Positions 18,180 through 27,776 are shown, counted from the stretch's first letter. The stretch: 64,000 bases of DNA from Tenacibaculum mesophilum (GCF_003867075.1 NZ_CP032544.1:434001-498000); one strand, 5' to 3'. Translations and numbers: made by a program. Notes: a model not told the origin generated them from the letters alone.

Positions 18180-19040
18180 TCAAATATACATATTTCTGAT
18201 TAAGTCACCAGAATTTTCCTTCTTTTCAATAACGTTGAACTCCACCATTTTATTTTGTATGTCCGTAATTAAATTTTCGGAAATAGCTTCGCCGTCATTC
18301 CATTCAGTAATAGATAACCATTCCTGAATATCATCTATTTGTTGTTCATACCTATTGGAAAGAACTTTATCAATATTATCGAAGTCTTTAAAGTCTTTAG
18401 TACAAGCGTTAATGATATTGTGTACTTTTTTTACTTCTTCAAAATTATTTTCTAAGATTTCATCACGAACAGCAATTACAAAACAAGGCCATGGGGTAGG
18501 GCAGTTACCAACTCGCCTAAAAGTACCGTTATCAACCAATGGTTTTGTGGTAAAGTGCTCCCACATAAAATAATCGGCTTCTCCTTTAGTTAAAGCGTCT
18601 ATTCCTCCTTGTAAATCTCCAACTACTTTAAATTGTAGTTTATTAACATCCCAACCATTGTTATGGGCATTTACAATTGCCATAAGTTGAGAACCTGAAC
18701 CAAATCGGCTAATAGCTACTGTAGCATTCTCTAAGTCATTAATGGTTTTGAATTTTGAGTTCGCAGCAACATGAATTCCCCAAACAAGTGGACTTTTTAC
18801 AAAAGTTTGTGTAATTTTTGAAGGATTTCCATTAATAATATCTTTAATAATTCCTTCAGTAAGCACCAGAGCAATGTCAACTTCACCAGAGCGTAAAGCT
18901 TTCGTCATAGCTCCAGTACCTCCAGGATAATCTTTCCAGCGTAAGTTGATTCCTTCTTTGGTGTATTCTTTATTTTTTAATGTAATGTACCATGGGTAAT
19001 TAAAATGTTCAGGAACACCACCTATTTTTAATTTCAGCAT
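18180..19040 (-). CDS. Periplasmic-binding-fold (NMT1/THI5/SsuA-like) protein without signal peptide
   Basis: A 286-residue protein with the type 2 periplasmic-binding fold of ABC substrate-binding proteins: KIGGVPEHFNYPWYIT at the N-terminus, GTGAMTKALRSGEVDIALVLTEG near 41-63, and AISRFGSGSQLMAIV. It starts directly at the first domain strand, with no signal peptide or lipobox. No ABC permease or ATPase is nearby. It abuts the nucleoside phosphorylase gene with zero spacing. It could be a cytosolic enzyme, since MqnA/MqnD and THI5 share this fold, or a binding protein exported another way. Its function is not assignable from sequence alone. Confidence 0.75.
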   Translation of the reverse strand: MLKLKIGGVPEHFNYPWYITLKNKEYTKEGINLRWKDYPGGTGAMTKALRSGEVDIALVLTEGIIKDIINGNPSKITQTFVKSPLVWGIHVAANSKFKTINDLENATVAISRFGSGSQLMAIVNAHNNGWDVNKLQFKVVGDLQGGIDALTKGEADYFMWEHFTTKPLVDNGTFRRVGNCPTPWPCFVIAVRDEILENNFEEVKKVHNIINACTKDFKDFDNIDKVLSNRYEQQIDDIQEWLSITEWNDGEAISENLITDIQNKMVEFNVIEKKENSGDLIRNMYI

Positions 19041-19910
19041 TTATTCAACTAATTTATCTAGGGTATATGCAATCAAATCATTTACTACTTTATACGGATC
19101 TTTACTAAATGTTCCGTTGGCTCTGTTAGCAATAATAGCATTCATTGATGCTGCATTATGACCTAGTAGTTTAGCCAACCCATAAATGGCTGATGTTTCC
19201 ATTTCAAGGTTGGTAATTCGATTGTTATTATAGTTAAAACTATCAATCTTCTTATTTAAATCGGGGTCTTGCAAAGGTAAGCGTAAAACACGTCCTTGAG
19301 GACCATAAAAACCACCAGCAGTAGCTGTAATTCCTTTATATACTTTGTTAGATATTAATTTATCTTCTAAAGGTTTTCCGTTAGAAATGATTAACGGATA
19401 TGATTTTTTTGCACTCCAATTGGTATGTTTTATGAAAGCTTCTTCTATATCTGGATGTGAAATTTCATCCACTTGATACGATTGTAACATTCCGTTTAAA
19501 TCCAATCCATGAGAGCTTAATAAAAAACTATCTACAGGAATATCAGCATGTAAAGAACCAGAAGTTCCAATTCTTGTAATGTTTAATTGTGTATGTTTTT
19601 CTTTAGGTTTACGTGAGTTTAAGTCGATATTAACTAAGGCGTCTAACTCGTTTAAAACAATATCAATATTATCAGGGCCTATTCCTGTAGAAATTACAGA
19701 AATTTTTTTTCCTTTATAGGTACCAGTAGTGGTTTTAAATTCTCTTTTTTGTGTGCTAAATTCTATAGTATCAAAGTGTTTGGTGACTTTGTCGACACGA
19801 TATTGGTCTCCAACAAAAATGATATCGGTAGCAATATGTTCAGGTCTTAAATTCAAATGGTAAATACTATCATCTGGATTTAAGATGAGCTCAGAATGTT
19901 GTATACTCAT
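19041..19910 (-). CDS. Uridine/purine nucleoside phosphorylase family protein
   Basis: A 289-residue member of the PNP/UDP phosphorylase superfamily. Recognisable elements are FVGDQYRVDKV (phosphate-binding Arg), STGIGPDNIDIVLNEL, ITRIGTSGSL and the nucleoside-binding NLEMETSAIYGLA. It would cleave a nucleoside with phosphate in the cytosol; the uridine-type order of motifs suggests pyrimidine, but specificity is uncertain. It is the middle gene of a zero-spacing trio with DUF1835 and the periplasmic-binding-fold protein, so the three likely share one pathway. Confidence 0.85.
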   Translation of the reverse strand: MSIQHSELILNPDDSIYHLNLRPEHIATDIIFVGDQYRVDKVTKHFDTIEFSTQKREFKTTTGTYKGKKISVISTGIGPDNIDIVLNELDALVNIDLNSRKPKEKHTQLNITRIGTSGSLHADIPVDSFLLSSHGLDLNGMLQSYQVDEISHPDIEEAFIKHTNWSAKKSYPLIISNGKPLEDKLISNKVYKGITATAGGFYGPQGRVLRLPLQDPDLNKKIDSFNYNNNRITNLEMETSAIYGLAKLLGHNAASMNAIIANRANGTFSKDPYKVVNDLIAYTLDKLVE

Positions 19911-20855
19911 TTACGATGTTATTTTTAACAGCTTATCAGTAGAGTTTACGTAGAGATAGCTGTATTTTTTTGCGCCACCAAGATACGAAAAATCAGAACG
20001 AATTTTAGCATAATAGTTTGTTTGGTTTTGCAATACTTTCTTACCTGTTTTACTAAGTTTTACAGGATCAAAAGAGGTAAATAGCTTTTTAAGGCTTTCA
20101 AGTTTGTTAACGTATTGAATATCACCAAACCCATAGTTTTCTTGATGAGTTAAAAGACTTCTAAGCAGTTCATCTTGGTTTGCAAATGTATGCTCGTTAG
20201 CAACCTTTAAAATATTATTTTCTATATAATTTAATCCATTTTCAATTGAAGGAAAACGAAGTAAATGTGCTTTTATAGCGTTTTCTAGATATACAAAAGG
20301 TGATTTTGGATTAAATTTATGTGCATTTTCAAGAGGTAACGGACTATCTGAGCAATATAATTGCCATATATAGTCAGCATATTCTATATCATCTAGAGAA
20401 AGCTCTATTTTATTTTTAAAGTGCTCTTTTAATTGATCGTCAGATAATTCTCCTAAACCATATAACTTTTTAGAGTTATCTATTTTACCACTTGTAACTA
20501 AAGATATTTTGTGATTTTTACGGTATCTTTTTAGCCAGCTTATTACTGCTAACATATTTACTTGACAAAATAAATCGTATTCAAACCATAAAACAATCTC
20601 ATCTTGTTGTTTTTGATTACATAGGTTTCGGTATTCTTTAAGGGTATAATCTATAAACTTCTTCTTAGTAATTTTATAAGTAGTTTTTAAAAAGTCAAAA
20701 CGTGTTTTCCAGAAGTCTTCACTACCTACGTCTACTGATGTTTTTCCTTCACATAACATTTCACGCCACGTAATAATATCACCTTCAATATTTAGTTCTT
20801 GAAGTCTTTGAGTTGTAACGTCTCCATTGGTTATGTGTAATAAAGAATGTTTCAT
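19911..20855 (-). CDS. DUF1835 domain protein
   Basis: A 314-residue protein with the DUF1835 N-terminal region (LLHITNGDVTTQRLQELNIEGDIITWREMLCEG) and the WFEYDLFCQVNML segment. The family has no established activity. It heads the operon with the nucleoside phosphorylase and the periplasmic-binding-fold protein, with no intergenic space. The 147-base gap upstream holds a terminator from the preceding operon and a TTTACAAAAGTTGTAAA inverted repeat near 20943-20959 that may be part of its promoter or operator. Confidence 0.8.
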   Translation of the reverse strand: MKHSLLHITNGDVTTQRLQELNIEGDIITWREMLCEGKTSVDVGSEDFWKTRFDFLKTTYKITKKKFIDYTLKEYRNLCNQKQQDEIVLWFEYDLFCQVNMLAVISWLKRYRKNHKISLVTSGKIDNSKKLYGLGELSDDQLKEHFKNKIELSLDDIEYADYIWQLYCSDSPLPLENAHKFNPKSPFVYLENAIKAHLLRFPSIENGLNYIENNILKVANEHTFANQDELLRSLLTHQENYGFGDIQYVNKLESLKKLFTSFDPVKLSKTGKKVLQNQTNYYAKIRSDFSYLGGAKKYSYLYVNSTDKLLKITS

Positions 20856-20964
20856 AATTTTAGGGAATTGGTTGATTTCTTTATTTATGTAAAATAAACG
20901 ATTTATTTTATACGTTATTATTTACTGGTTGGTATTTAACACTTTACAAAAGTTGTAAATATAA

Positions 20965-21000
20965 AAAAAATGTCGAAGAATCAAATCTTCGACATTTTTT
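20965..21000 (-). terminator. Terminator of the oxygenase/SUI1 operon
   Basis: AAAAAATGTCGAAGA, ATCAAA loop, and the exact complement, immediately after the SUI1 stop. Confidence 0.93.
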
Positions 21001-21002
21001 AC

Positions 21003-21326
21003 TTATCCACCAACGCGTTTTACGTTGAATCCTTTATCTTTTAAAAGTTGCATTATAGTATCTCTATAATCACCTTGAATTATGATTTTATCATCTTTAA
21101 AACTACCACCAACACTTAGTTTGGTTTTGATTTCTTTTGCTAATTTTTTAAAGTCTTGGGTAGCCCCATTATAACCGTCTATTATAGTAACTGGTTTCCC
21201 TTTACGTTTTTCATACTTACAAAGAATGGGTTCATCTTGTAACCAGACGTCAGGTTTTTTTTCTTCAGGTTTTTCCTCAAACTGATGATCTGGGAATAAA
21301 TTTTTTAATTGATCTTGTAAATCCAT
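21003..21326 (-). CDS. SUI1/YciH-family translation initiation factor
   Basis: A 107-residue homologue of eukaryotic eIF1 (SUI1 domain, about residues 38-106: KGKPVTIIDGYNG, TKLSVGGSFKDDKIIIQGD). Bacterial YciH-type proteins are suggested to act in initiation fidelity, but their role is not settled. The start is 5 bases after the oxygenase stop, indicating co-transcription. Confidence 0.92.
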   Translation of the reverse strand: MDLQDQLKNLFPDHQFEEKPEEKKPDVWLQDEPILCKYEKRKGKPVTIIDGYNGATQDFKKLAKEIKTKLSVGGSFKDDKIIIQGDYRDTIMQLLKDKGFNVKRVGG

Positions 21327-21331
21327 TAGAT

Positions 21332-22279
21332 TTATTTTTTCAATCCTAATTCGCGTAAACGTTCATCTAAAAACTCACCAGCAGTAATATCTTCAAACTG
21401 TTTTGGATTGTTTTCATCAATACAGTTTTCTAAAACATCTAATTTCATATCAGAAACAGGATGCATGAAAAATGGAATTGAATAACGTGATGTTCCCCAT
21501 AATTCTTTAGGAGGGTTAGTTACACGGTGAATTGTTGATTTTAACTTGTTGTTACTATGGCGTGATAACATATCACCTACATTAATCATTAACTCGTCAT
21601 CTTCTGCTATAGCATCAATCCATTCACCTTTATGGTTTTGAACTTGTAATCCTTTTCCTTGAGCTCCCATTAATAAAGTGATTAAGTTAATGTCACCATG
21701 AGCAGCAGCTCTTACAGCTCCTTTAGGTTCTGTTGTAATAGGAGGGTAGTGTATTGGACGTAAAATACTATTTCCGTTTTTGATGTAGTTATCAAAATAC
21801 GTTTCTTCTAAACCTAAATGTAAGGCTAATGAACGTAAAACGTATTTAGCTGTTTTTTCTAACATTTGGTAAGCTTCTTTACCCACTTTGTTAAATTCAG
21901 GTAATTCTTCAACTTCAACATTTTCTGGGTATTCTTTTGCGTATTTTGAATCTGCATCAACATACTGACCAAAGTGCCAAAACTCTTTTAAATCTCCTTC
22001 TTTCTTTCCTTTAGCACTTTCTTTACCAAAAGAAACATACCCTCTTTGACCTCCAATACCTGGAATTTCATATTTTTCTTTTACATCTGTAGGTAAATCA
22101 AAAAACTTTTTGATTTCAGCATATAAGTTATCTACTAATTCATCGTCTAAAAAGTGTCCTTTTAATGCTACAAATCCTATATTCTCGTAAGCGTCACCAA
22201 TTTCATTGATGAATTTTTGTTTTCTTTCAGCATCGTCCGATAAAAAATCTGCTAAGTTTACGCTTGGAATTTTATTCAT
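21332..22279 (-). CDS. 2-oxoglutarate/Fe(II) oxygenase, isopenicillin-N-synthase-like
   Basis: A 315-residue non-haem iron oxygenase of the IPNS/2OG family. The N-terminal DIOX_N domain starts IPSVNLADFLSDD. The iron ligands are His and Asp in AAHGDINLITLL and a second His in SRHSNNKLKSTIHRV; the co-substrate Arg is in RYSIPFF. Many plant hormone and antibiotic enzymes share this fold; the bacterial substrate is unknown. It is co-transcribed with SUI1. Confidence 0.88.
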   Translation of the reverse strand: MNKIPSVNLADFLSDDAERKQKFINEIGDAYENIGFVALKGHFLDDELVDNLYAEIKKFFDLPTDVKEKYEIPGIGGQRGYVSFGKESAKGKKEGDLKEFWHFGQYVDADSKYAKEYPENVEVEELPEFNKVGKEAYQMLEKTAKYVLRSLALHLGLEETYFDNYIKNGNSILRPIHYPPITTEPKGAVRAAAHGDINLITLLMGAQGKGLQVQNHKGEWIDAIAEDDELMINVGDMLSRHSNNKLKSTIHRVTNPPKELWGTSRYSIPFFMHPVSDMKLDVLENCIDENNPKQFEDITAGEFLDERLRELGLKK

Positions 22280-22339
22280 TGTTAATAAGTTTTATTATTC
22301 AGGCGGTAAAGTTAGTGAAATCAAGCGTATGCTGATAAT

Positions 22340-23065
22340 TTATTTATTAACAAAAGGAATTAAGTACGATATTGTATAGTTGAATCCGAAGCCTGTACTG
22401 CTTTCAAAAACACGATTAAAACCTGGTGTATATAGCGTTTTAAAGCCTTTTTGATCGTCAACACTTAACATAATTTTATATGAAAAGCTAAAACCAATAA
22501 ACAAGTTTTTAAAAGTTTCTGCTTTTATACCTAGTTGTAACTCAGTCCAATGAGCGGTAAGTCCGTCGTCAGACATAGGTGTTGTAACAGGGTTTGAAGG
22601 AAAATAAGGAGGTAAGTTTTCAGTACCTGAAGAAACATTAGGTTGGTAGCTATTTAAGGTATGATCAAATATGGCAAAACCATAACGCATACCAACATAA
22701 ATTTCGTTATTCATATCTAACCAATTCTCGTAAGCGTTGTAATTTGCTCCAAGTCTAATATAACTTCCTTTTGAACTAGAAGAAGAAAAATCTTCATAGG
22801 TGGTTTCATCTTCAAAACCTAATTCAGTAGCGATGTACCATTTTTTTGATACTCTATAATCACCTACTAATTCAAGTCCGCTATAACTTTTATCAATAAT
22901 GGCAAGACCAGGTTTACTAATGTCTAATCCAATACGTAAGCCATATCCTGTTTTATATGTAACGGTATCTTTTTTTTCTTTGGTTTCTTCTTTAGATGTA
23001 TTTATTTGTGAGTATCCGTTCACAAATACAAAAACGAAACATAGACTAATGAAATACTTGTACAT
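22340..23065 (-). CDS. DUF6048-type outer-membrane beta-barrel protein
   Basis: A 241-residue protein with a signal peptide (about residues 1-19, FVFVNGYSQ end) followed by alternating amphipathic strands with terminal aromatic residues (GYGLRIGLDIS, KWYIATELGFEDE, FIGFSFSYKIML, GFGFNYTISYLIPF). It matches the small porin-like DUF6048 family found behind rlmD in flavobacteria. It overlaps the upstream lipoprotein gene by 20 bases. Confidence 0.78.
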   Translation of the reverse strand: MYKYFISLCFVFVFVNGYSQINTSKEETKEKKDTVTYKTGYGLRIGLDISKPGLAIIDKSYSGLELVGDYRVSKKWYIATELGFEDETTYEDFSSSSSKGSYIRLGANYNAYENWLDMNNEIYVGMRYGFAIFDHTLNSYQPNVSSGTENLPPYFPSNPVTTPMSDDGLTAHWTELQLGIKAETFKNLFIGFSFSYKIMLSVDDQKGFKTLYTPGFNRVFESSTGFGFNYTISYLIPFVNK

Positions 23066-23522
23066 GGGCGCTAGCTTGATTATCGATTAATGGAATTTCT
23101 GTAGTTGATAAACTGTTTATCCAACCTGTATCATTTAAAGTTACATTTTCATAAATAATTCTGAAACCACATGAACGAGACACAAAGTCTTCTTTAGGAT
23201 TGTACTCAATGGTAAGTGTAGCCGTTTGGTTATTAGCTATATTACCATCTACATCATTCATTTTTAGTGTATAGACTGTTTTTTGAGATAGGCTGTTTAA
23301 AGGAATAGCAATACTGTCTACTGTTCTATCGGTAAAAAGGCTATCAGTTTTTCCTTCTGCAATTACAGATAAACGTTCTACATTTTTTAAATCATTCGTA
23401 TTATCCATATCGTAAAAACGAAGCACTAAATTAGGGGTTACTGGGTTTTGTGTACAGAAATCATCTTTTTCACAGGCCGTTAAACCTGCTATAAATATGA
23501 ATAGAGCAATGTATTTTTTCAT
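23046..23522 (-). CDS. DUF6452-type lipoprotein
   Basis: A 158-residue lipoprotein: MKKYIALFIFIAGLTAC, lipidated Cys17, then CEKDDFCTQNPVTPNLVLRFYD. The reading frame is open to 23540, but the lipoprotein signal starts at the MKKYIAL methionine (23522), which also removes an overlap with rlmD. It lies between rlmD and the DUF6048 barrel, with which it overlaps by 20 bases; the two envelope proteins probably work together. The function is unknown. Confidence 0.8.
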   Translation of the reverse strand: MKKYIALFIFIAGLTACEKDDFCTQNPVTPNLVLRFYDMDNTNDLKNVERLSVIAEGKTDSLFTDRTVDSIAIPLNSLSQKTVYTLKMNDVDGNIANNQTATLTIEYNPKEDFVSRSCGFRIIYENVTLNDTGWINSLSTTEIPLIDNQASAHVQVFH

Positions 23523-23529
23523 ATAATGT

Positions 23530-24981
23530 TTATTTTTCAAATAGAACTACCGTTTCTATGTGTGATGTATGTGGAAATTGATCTACTAAACTAATCTTTT
23601 TTAATTGATATCCGTTTTTCATCAATTCCTCCGTATCACGAGCTTGTGTTGCTGGGTTACAAGATACATAAACCATTCTATCTGCATTTAAGTTTATGAT
23701 TTTCTTAAGTGTTTTTGGTGCAATACCCGCACGAGCTGGATCTAAAATAATGGTTCTTATCTTATTTTTATATTGTGGGTGTTCGTTTAAGAACTTTCCT
23801 ACATCAGCTGCATAAAATTGCAAACCTTCAATATTGTTACGTTCTGCATTTTTCTTAGCGTCTTCAATAGCAGAGGCTACAATATCTACACCAACAATTT
23901 TAGTGTTATTCGACTTTGAAGCAATAATTTGTCCAATAGTTCCTGTTCCACAGAATAAATCCATCACTACGGTATTGTCAATTGCATCTTTGTTTTCTAA
24001 CGCATAATCAACTACTTTGGTATATAGTTTTTCGGCAGATTTAGGGTTGGTTTGAAAAAAGCTTTTCATGCTAATTTCAAAATTTAAACCTAATAACTCT
24101 TCAACAATTTTATCTTTTCCGTACACCAATTTGATACTTCCTGAGGTAGCAATAGTTCTATCGCCAGTTTCGTCATTAATAGTATGTAATAAACCAGCAA
24201 CTCTATCGCCAAATAACTCTACTAAATAATTAGCAAATTCTTTTAAATCAAATTTAGGTAAATCGTGAGAAGTGGTTACTAAGTTGAATAACAATTCGTT
24301 GGTTTTGTATGACTTTCTTACTACAAAATACCTAAAGAAACCTTCTTTTTTAGGTCCGTGCCAAGGAGCTAAACCAGTTTTTTTACAATATTCTCTAATG
24401 TTTTTGATGTTGTCTTCTACTTGTTTGTCAAATAAACCAGAATCTTTTTCAAGGTTATCACCCATCCACCAAACACCTCGACGTTTAAAACCTAAGGTAA
24501 ATTCATCTACATCGGTTTTGTTTTCACGATCGTAACCAATGGCAGAAAAACCATATTCCATTTTATTTCTATAGTGGAATACATTAGGGGAAGCGATAAA
24601 TTCATCAAATAAATCTTCAATATTTTCAACTTTACCAATACGCTTAAATAAAGATAACGTACTTTCTTGCTTGTATTTGTGTTGTAAATCTATAGGTAAT
24701 TGAATATAAGGTGCTCCAGGAATATCTTGATAAGGAATAGCTACTTCGTCCTCAGAATGTTTTAAAACATCAATTAATTTACACTCTGCATACTTTTTCT
24801 TTGATTTGTCTACACGTGCTTTTACTAACTGTCCTGGTAAAGTGTTAGGAACAAAAACTACAAAAACACCTTCTTCTGAACGTATTCTTCCAATTCCTTT
24901 TCCGCCGAAGGCATAATCTTCAATTAAAATTTCAATGATTTGTCCTCTTTTTACAAACTTATTTCGCTCTCTTCTTGGCAT
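23530..24981 (-). CDS. rlmD: 23S rRNA (uracil-C5)-methyltransferase RlmD-like
   Basis: Methylates a uridine in 23S rRNA (U1939 in E. coli) with SAM. The 483 residues include an N-terminal TRAM domain (about 10-70), a SAM-binding core (VVMDLFCGTGTIGQIIAS), and the catalytic cysteine and base in VSCNPATQARD. No complete iron-sulfur CxxxxxCxxC cluster is visible at the N-terminus, unlike E. coli RlmD, so RlmCD-like specificity is possible. It heads the operon with the DUF6452 and DUF6048 genes. Confidence 0.9.
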   Translation of the reverse strand: MPRRERNKFVKRGQIIEILIEDYAFGGKGIGRIRSEEGVFVVFVPNTLPGQLVKARVDKSKKKYAECKLIDVLKHSEDEVAIPYQDIPGAPYIQLPIDLQHKYKQESTLSLFKRIGKVENIEDLFDEFIASPNVFHYRNKMEYGFSAIGYDRENKTDVDEFTLGFKRRGVWWMGDNLEKDSGLFDKQVEDNIKNIREYCKKTGLAPWHGPKKEGFFRYFVVRKSYKTNELLFNLVTTSHDLPKFDLKEFANYLVELFGDRVAGLLHTINDETGDRTIATSGSIKLVYGKDKIVEELLGLNFEISMKSFFQTNPKSAEKLYTKVVDYALENKDAIDNTVVMDLFCGTGTIGQIIASKSNNTKIVGVDIVASAIEDAKKNAERNNIEGLQFYAADVGKFLNEHPQYKNKIRTIILDPARAGIAPKTLKKIINLNADRMVYVSCNPATQARDTEELMKNGYQLKKISLVDQFPHTSHIETVVLFEK

Positions 24982-25033
24982 TCTATACTATGATTTATAG
25001 TGTGCAAAATTAGGAAAAGATATGGTTTGAAGA

Positions 25034-25070
25034 TAAAAAAAAGACCACTCATTGTAGAGCAGTCTTTTTT
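25034..25070 (-). terminator. Terminator of the OmpA lipoprotein gene
   Basis: Minus strand: AAAAGAC and CTC arms separated by small mismatches around an ACAAT loop, then a long T run. It is 27 bases past the restored stop codon at 25097. Confidence 0.8.
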
Positions 25071-25096
25071 AGGTATAGTTTTTAAAAGTTATTTTT

Positions 25097-25791
25097 TTAT
25101 TGACGAGCTTCTTGCTTAGCTTCTTTTATCATTTGTTCATTTGCAACAATCGCAAACTCTACACGTCTATTTTTACTTCTTCCTTCAGCAGTATCGTTCG
25201 TTGCTATAGGATCTTTAACACCAAGTCCTTTAGTTTCAAAACGACTGTTTTTTAATCCCTTACTAGCTAGGTAACTTTTTACAGAGTTAGCTCTTTTTTC
25301 TGAAAGCGTTTGGTTGTATTCAACCCTACCTGTACTATCTGTATAACATAAATTACAATATTAGTATTCTCATAATCTTTAAATACAGGTACTAATTTAT
25401 CTAAGTTAGCTTGTGCAGTAGAAGTTAAAGTCGCTTTGTTAGTAGCAAAACGAACAGCATTTTCACCTAAAGTAAGTTTAATACCTTCACCAACTCTTTC
25501 TACTTCTGCACCTGGTAAAGCTTCTTCAATTTCACGAGCTTGTTTATCCATTTGGTTACCAATAACACCACCAGCAACCCCACCTACAACACCACCTAAA
25601 ATGGCTCCTAGCTCAGAGTTGTTTTTACTACCTACGTTGTTACCTATTACAGCACCTATTACAGCACCAGCAGCAGTACCAATAGCAGCACCTTTTTGAG
25701 TGTTGTTAGCGTTTTGTATAGATTTACAAGAGGTAAAAATAGTACCAGCTAAAAATAAAATTGATAAACTATAAATGATTGATTTTTTCAT
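25097..25791 (-). pseudogene. OmpA-family glycine-zipper lipoprotein, one-base frameshift
   Basis: An intact protein of about 231 residues can be read if one base is restored near 25346-25348. The first frame (25791 to 25279) gives a lipoprotein signal (FLAGTIFTSC), a glycine-zipper segment (GAVIGAVIGNNVG...GGVVGGVAGGVIGNQ) and the first half of an OmpA peptidoglycan-binding domain. The other frame continues exactly with YTDSTGRVEYNQTLSEKRA and SKNRRVEFAI, ending at 25097. The expected TAT-GGT-TAT appears as TATGTTAT, so one G is missing. The span is 695 bases, one short of a multiple of three. It is either a true disruption of an outer-membrane anchor protein or a sequencing error. Confidence 0.85.
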
Positions 25792-25805
25792 AATATTCTT
25801 ATTAA

Positions 25806-26282
25806 TTATTGTCTTTGAAATGAATATGTAATGTCTTTTACTTGTCCTGCAACGTTAACTTGATCTGTTAAATCAAAACTAGTTTCGGTAACGTTACGTA
25901 GCCTTAAAATGTATCCAGTATTAACGTCTTTAGCTTTGTGATTATTAATAATCTTTAATACAAAGTTTCCGTCTTTATTAACATACCATGTAATAGGAGA
26001 GCTAAAGTCTTTACAATCTGTACTCGGATTGTTTAAGCTCATTTCGCCTTTGTTGTTGTTTGAAACAAAACTCCAGTTACTACCAATAAAGCAGTTAGAG
26101 TCTTCTAAATTAAATGAGTTTACTTTTAGGTAGTTTGAACCTGGAAAGTTTACAGCAGTAATAGTCCAGTTACCTTTTAGCATTCGTTCAGTTTTATTGT
26201 CAAGTTTAGTGTTGGTTACAGATGTAGATTTACACCCAATTACAGCTATTGAAAGCAGTAATAAAAATAAGATTCTTTTCAT
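25806..26282 (-). CDS. Lipocalin-like lipoprotein
   Basis: A 158-residue lipoprotein (MKRILFLLLLSIAVIGC, lipidated Cys17) with a lipocalin-like domain starting LKGNWTITAVNFPG and ending FDLTDQVN...ITYSFQRQ. The frame is open to 26405, but the signal sequence fixes the start at 26282. It lies 14 bases upstream of the OmpA lipoprotein gene on the same strand, so they form a two-gene envelope operon. Confidence 0.82.
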   Translation of the reverse strand: MKRILFLLLLSIAVIGCKSTSVTNTKLDNKTERMLKGNWTITAVNFPGSNYLKVNSFNLEDSNCFIGSNWSFVSNNNKGEMSLNNPSTDCKDFSSPITWYVNKDGNFVLKIINNHKAKDVNTGYILRLRNVTETSFDLTDQVNVAGQVKDITYSFQRQ

Positions 26283-26415
26283 AAAATGATATTTAGTTAA
26301 TTTCCTTAAAGATAAAAAAAACTGATTAACTATGGTTTTATTGTAAACCATAAAAAAAGTTATGTTGTTTATATTTTTAGACCCTTCAAAACTTATGAAA
26401 GTCACTTTAATTTAA

Positions 26416-26423
26416 TAATTTTG
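26416..26423 (+). promoter_or_regulatory. -7 element before rocD
   Basis: TAATTTTG matches TAnnTTTG, 109 bases before the start, leaving a roughly 100-base 5' leader that contains TTTCGAAA twice. No clear -33 box is seen. Confidence 0.4.
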
Positions 26424-26531
26424 TAGTTAGGGATGATTTCTTTCCCACGCTGAATTTTCGAAACTTCTTTTTCGAAAGGATAAAGGTAGATAAGGAATGG
26501 TTATTTTATAAATTTTAAAAAATTAAGAAAA

Positions 26532-27776
26532 ATGGCTGTTTTAGACCAATTAACTTCGCAACAAGCGATTGACTTAGAAAACAAATACGGAGCACATAAC
26601 TACCATCCATTACCAGTAGTATTGAGTAAAGGAGAAGGAGTATATGTATGGGATGTTGAAGGAAAAAAATATTATGATTTTTTATCAGCTTACTCTGCAG
26701 TAAACCAAGGACATTGCCATCCAAAAATTGTTGGAGCAATGGTAAACCAAGCACAAACATTAACGTTAACTTCTCGTGCCTTTTATAACGATATGTTAGG
26801 AAAGTATGAAAAGTTTGCAACAGAATACTTTGGTTTTGATAAATTATTACCAATGAATACGGGTGCTGAAGCTGTAGAAACGGCTTTAAAAATCTGTAGA
26901 AAATGGGCGTATGAAGTAAAAGGAATTAATGAAAACGAAGCACAAATTATTGTTTGTAAAAATAACTTCCACGGAAGAACAACTACAATTATTTCTTTTT
27001 CAAACGATCCTGTAGCACGTAAAAACTTTGGTCCATATACTGAAGGGTTTATCAAAATTGAGTACGATAACTTACAAGCTTTAGAAGAAGCATTAGAAAA
27101 TAACGATAACATTGCTGGTTTTATGGCTGAACCTATTCAGGGAGAAGCAGGAGTATATGTGCCTTCTGAAGGATATTTAGCAGCAGCGAAAGCGTTATGT
27201 GAAAAGCATAATGTATTATTTATTGCAGATGAAGTACAAACAGGTATTGCACGTACAGGTCAGTTATTAGCAGTAAACCACGAAAATGTACAGCCAGATA
27301 TTTTAATTTTAGGTAAAGCATTAAGTGGAGGAGCATATCCAGTATCTGCAGTATTAGCAAATGATAGCATTATGAATGTTATTAGACCTGGAAACCACGG
27401 TTCTACTTTCGGAGGAAACCCAGTTGCAGCAGCAGTAGCTATAGCGGCTTTAGAAGTAGTTAAAGAAGAAAAATTAGCTGAGAATGCTGAGCGTTTAGGT
27501 AAAATCTTTAGAGAGGAGTTAGCTGAGTTTGCTAAAGAAAACGAGTTAGTAACGTTAGTACGTGGTAAAGGGTTATTAAATGCTGTTGTAATTAATGATA
27601 CTGAAGATAGCTCAACAGCTTGGGATATTTGTATGAAGTTACGCGATAACGGATTGTTAGCAAAACCAACGCATGGAAACATTATTCGTTTCGCACCACC
27701 ATTAGTAATGAATGAAGAGCAATTAAGAGACTGTATTAATATTATTAAGAATACTATTACTGAGTTTAAAAAATAG
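26532..27776 (+). CDS. rocD: Ornithine--oxo-acid transaminase
   Basis: A 414-residue class III PLP aminotransferase converting ornithine and 2-oxoglutarate to glutamate semialdehyde (hence P5C) and glutamate. Recognisable are [13 protein letters not shown], the [14 protein letters not shown] loop, [13 protein letters not shown], and the PLP lysine in [12 protein letters not shown]. The high similarity to the OAT family throughout distinguishes it from the ArgD-type enzyme at 57157. It is monocistronic. It probably serves arginine/ornithine breakdown, since the biosynthetic pathway in this genome appears to keep ornithine acylated. Confidence 0.94.
   Translation: MAVLDQLTSQQAIDLENKYGAHNYHPLPVVLSKGEGVYVWDVEGKKYYDFLSAYSAVNQGHCHPKIVGAMVNQAQTLTLTSRAFYNDMLGKYEKFATEYFGFDKLLPMNTGAEAVETALKICRKWAYEVKGINENEAQIIVCKNNFHGRTTTIISFSNDPVARKNFGPYTEGFIKIEYDNLQALEEALENNDNIAGFMAEPIQGEAGVYVPSEGYLAAAKALCEKHNVLFIADEVQTGIARTGQLLAVNHENVQPDILILGKALSGGAYPVSAVLANDSIMNVIRPGNHGSTFGGNPVAAAVAIAALEVVKEEKLAENAERLGKIFREELAEFAKENELVTLVRGKGLLNAVVINDTEDSSTAWDICMKLRDNGLLAKPTHGNIIRFAPPLVMNEEQLRDCINIIKNTITEFKK

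Noticed and set aside
25279..25791. Programmed frameshifting in the OmpA gene
   Set aside because: The site (TTTATGTTATACAG) has no slippery heptamer or downstream pseudoknot that I can see; a simple base loss fits better.
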